Source: Anaerostipes sp. 992a
GTDB lineage: Bacteria; Bacillota; Clostridia; Lachnospirales; Lachnospiraceae
DNA length: 64,000 nucleotides
Assembly: GCF_001940245.1 (NCBI RefSeq)
Contig: NZ_MJIG01000003.1
Span: 282,001-346,000, forward strand
Direction of reading: 5' to 3'
The position numbers and the translations under genes are program-made. The notes under the pieces are model-generated. The model worked only from the letters and a program-made list of their open reading frames with translations. It was not told the origin of the DNA and made no database searches. Numbering within the stretch: the stretch's first letter is position 1; the number at the start of each line of letters is the position of its first letter. Positions 62,432-64,000 of this stretch are shown one piece after another.

Positions 62432-62663
62432 TTTAGTAAACATTGGTTTTGGAAATGTGATCAATATAGATAAGGTAGTATCGATTGTCAGCCCTGATGC
62501 AGCTCCGATCAAACGAATGGTGCAACAGGCAAAGGATGAAGGAAGAGCAATCGATGCTACATGTGGCAGGCGTACAAGAGCTGTCATTGTTACCGACAGC
62601 AATCAGCTTGTGCTCTCAGCCTTATTACCAGAGACGATTTCAAACCGCTATCAGGAAAGGTGA
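62424..62663 (+). CDS. remA: RemA-like regulatory protein (DUF370)
   Basis: 79 residues. [62 protein letters not shown] is the DUF370/RemA sequence. RemA is a DNA-binding activator of matrix and osmoprotection genes in Bacillus; it is found between yicC and gmk in many Clostridia. It starts with TTG inside the yicC end. Confidence 0.93.
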   Translation: MNNLVNIGFGNVINIDKVVSIVSPDAAPIKRMVQQAKDEGRAIDATCGRRTRAVIVTDSNQLVLSALLPETISNRYQER

Positions 62664-62668
62664 GATAC

Positions 62669-63286
62669 ATGAAGAAAAAGGGTTCATTAATTGTAATTTC
62701 CGGCTTTTCAGGAGCTGGAAAGGGAACCGTTGCTAAGAGATTGGTAAAGGACTATGGATATAGTCTTTCTGTTTCTGCAACGACAAGAGCACCAAGGGAA
62801 GGCGAAGTAGATGGAGTCGATTATTATTTTAAATCAGAAGCAGATTTTAAAAATTTGATTGACTACAATGGATTTATCGAATATGCTCGTTATGTAGATA
62901 ATTATTATGGAACACCGAGAGCATTCGTGGAAAAAGAACTTGCAGCCGGTAAGAATGTTATTTTGGAGATTGAGGTTCAGGGAGCTTTGAATATTAAAGA
63001 TCAGTATCCCGATGCGATTTTGATCTTCATCACAGCACCAAGTGTAGAGGCTTTGAAGGCCAGATTGATCGGCCGGGGAACCGAGGAAGAAGCGGTTGTA
63101 GCAAAGCGTATGAAGAGAGCTTCCGAAGAAGCGGAAGAGATAGATAATTATGAATATATTGTCATTAATGATGATTTAGATGAATGCGTACATAACGTGC
63201 ATTCCATCGTTGTAAGCAGACGCTGTGAACTGAAGCAGAATCTGGATTTTATTGAAGAAACAAAAAAAGGATTTGAACAGATATAG
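62669..63286 (+). CDS. gmk: Guanylate kinase
   Basis: 205 residues. P-loop SGFSGAGKGTVAKRL, VSATTRAPREGEVDGVDYYF (GMP site), EYARYVDNYYGTPRAFVE, LEIEVQGALNIK and LKARLIGRGTE. It phosphorylates GMP to GDP. The ATG at 62669 follows AGGAAAGG; an earlier in-frame start at 62561 would add 36 unrelated residues read out of frame through remA. Confidence 0.97.
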   Translation: MKKKGSLIVISGFSGAGKGTVAKRLVKDYGYSLSVSATTRAPREGEVDGVDYYFKSEADFKNLIDYNGFIEYARYVDNYYGTPRAFVEKELAAGKNVILEIEVQGALNIKDQYPDAILIFITAPSVEALKARLIGRGTEEEAVVAKRMKRASEEAEEIDNYEYIVINDDLDECVHNVHSIVVSRRCELKQNLDFIEETKKGFEQI

Positions 63287-63300
63287 GAAGGAGAATACTT

Positions 63301-63549
63301 ATGTTACATCCATCATACAATGAATTAATGAAAGTCGTAAATAGCGAAGCAGATTCACCAGAGGAGGCTGTGGTTAACAGTCGTTATTCTATCGTGATCG
63401 CAACGGCAAAAAGAGCAAGACAGATTATTGGAGGAGATACTCCTTTATTAGACGGCGTTGATGAGGATTCTGATGTTAAGCCATTATCCGCAGCAGTAGA
63501 AGAACTGGCAACAAATCGAATTCAGATTTTACCAGAAGATGAAGAATAA
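63301..63549 (+). CDS. rpoZ: DNA-directed RNA polymerase omega subunit
   Basis: 82 residues. SRYSIVIATAKRARQI is the omega signature, and the C-terminal PLSAAVEELATNRIQI fits. It assists RNA polymerase assembly. It follows gmk by 14 bp in the standard gmk-rpoZ order and is closed by a terminator. Confidence 0.96.
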   Translation: MLHPSYNELMKVVNSEADSPEEAVVNSRYSIVIATAKRARQIIGGDTPLLDGVDEDSDVKPLSAAVEELATNRIQILPEDEE

Positions 63550-63555
63550 AAAGTC

Positions 63556-63584
63556 AAAAAGAGGATGGATGACATCCTCTTTTT
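63556..63584 (+). terminator. Terminator after rpoZ
   Basis: AAAAAGAGGATG (63556-63567) pairs with CATCCTCTTTTT (63573-63584), loop GATGA. Confidence 0.88.
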
Positions 63585-63620
63585 AGCTTTATGCAAATTT
63601 GCAGGAAAGGAATCAGGGAG

Positions 63621-64000
63621 ATGAATATAATAGAAATTATCAAAGTAATTATTTTGGGAATTGTCGAAGGGATTACAGAGTGGTTACCAATCAGTAGCAC
63701 GGGACATTTGATTTTAGTCAATGAATTTATTAAGCTGAATATGACACATGCGTTTATGGAGATGTTCAATGTAGTCATTCAGCTGGGTGCCATTATGGCA
63801 GTAGTCGTATTATATTTTCATAAGTTAAATCCATTTTCACCAAAAAAACGGAAAAAAGAAAAGATAGAAACCATGCAGATATGGTTTAAGGTCATTGTGG
63901 CAGTGCTTCCATCAGCTGTGATCGGATTGTTATTTGATGACTGGTTGGATGCCCATCTGTATAAACCGGTCATTGTTGCCATTATGCTCATCATATACGG
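63621..64000 (+). CDS. uppP: Undecaprenyl-diphosphatase UppP (BacA), N-terminal part (3' end outside window)
   Basis: The first 126 residues of a membrane phosphatase. [17 protein letters not shown] is the catalytic signature (Glu-rich EGxTE and PxSSTGH), followed by TM segments ([36 protein letters not shown]). UppP recycles undecaprenyl pyrophosphate to the carrier lipid used for peptidoglycan and the surface polymer made at 24802-31299; changes in it can affect bacitracin resistance. A GGGAG RBS precedes the ATG. Confidence 0.95.
   Translation, partial: MNIIEIIKVIILGIVEGITEWLPISSTGHLILVNEFIKLNMTHAFMEMFNVVIQLGAIMAVVVLYFHKLNPFSPKKRKKEKIETMQIWFKVIVAVLPSAVIGLLFDDWLDAHLYKPVIVAIMLIIY

Noticed and set aside
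1-64000. CRISPR arrays, prophage or toxin-antitoxin/defence systems
   Set aside because: No regularly spaced repeats, phage structural genes, integrases or recognisable defence genes were seen.

Overview
The window looks like a chromosome segment of a spore-forming, low-GC anaerobic Firmicute, most likely a Lachnospiraceae gut bacterium (Blautia/Dorea/Ruminococcus-like). The evidence is sigH, spoIVA and a SpoVB-like flippase, pyruvate phosphate dikinase, a Cys T-box, RecU, RemA, Mini-RNase III, and Clostridia-type gene orders (cysE-cysS-mrnC-rlmB-sigH, rimM-trmD-rplS-lepB-rbgA-rnhB, yicC-remA-gmk-rpoZ). Almost all genes are on the + strand. The first CDS (sbcC) and the last (uppP) run off the window edges.

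Layout. 1-2500: sbcC end, tRNA-Val and tRNA-Met, then an IS200-type element whose right hairpin abuts the ispF promoter. 2580-8875: ispF, an Eis-like acetyltransferase, a Cys T-box controlling cysE-cysS, then mrnC, rlmB, sigH and a small HAD-like protein. 8876-17300: a structured intergenic hairpin, tRNA-Thr, a cytidylate-kinase-like protein, a SpoVB-like flippase (- strand), the Fe-S/tRNA-thiolation set iscS-iscU-mnmA, a beta-CASP nuclease, a Nudix hydrolase and a nitrilase-family amidase. 17557-21452: an HPr-like protein lacking the active-site His motif, a group IIC intron directly behind its terminator, a secreted C39-like protein and a membrane-dipeptidase-family enzyme. 21453-21913 holds two large palindromic structures, followed by ppdK.

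24802-31299 is a surface-polymer operon with an exact-consensus promoter: a polyprenyl-phosphate sugar transferase, a CDP-glycerol glycerophosphotransferase, two sugar-transfer-associated ATP-grasp proteins (one a tandem duplication with a degenerate first half) and a nucleotidyltransferase. It probably builds and decorates a phosphoglycerol-type cell-surface polymer. Next comes an intact FMN riboswitch with promoter and terminator but no flavin gene after it, an FGGY sugar kinase and a DUF1540 protein. 33841-40432 is a LysR-controlled cluster (TIM-barrel enzyme, Old-Yellow-Enzyme/Fe-S flavoprotein, shikimate-dehydrogenase-like enzyme, MFS transporter), read here as quinate/shikimate-type cyclitol acid utilisation.

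40643-64000 is mostly housekeeping: ribosome maturation and tRNA modification, signal peptidase, der-plsY-gpsA, an aminotransferase, spoIVA behind a good candidate sigma-E promoter, fabH behind a FabT-box-like palindrome, rnhA, an M23 peptidase, a small alarmone synthetase, RNA methyltransferase and pseudouridine synthases, a YgiQ radical SAM protein, recU, yicC-remA-gmk-rpoZ and uppP. No CRISPR array, prophage or obvious defence system was seen. The most notable accessory items are the ATP-grasp surface-polymer operon, the cyclitol-acid cluster, the orphan FMN riboswitch, the His-less HPr and several palindromic intergenic elements.
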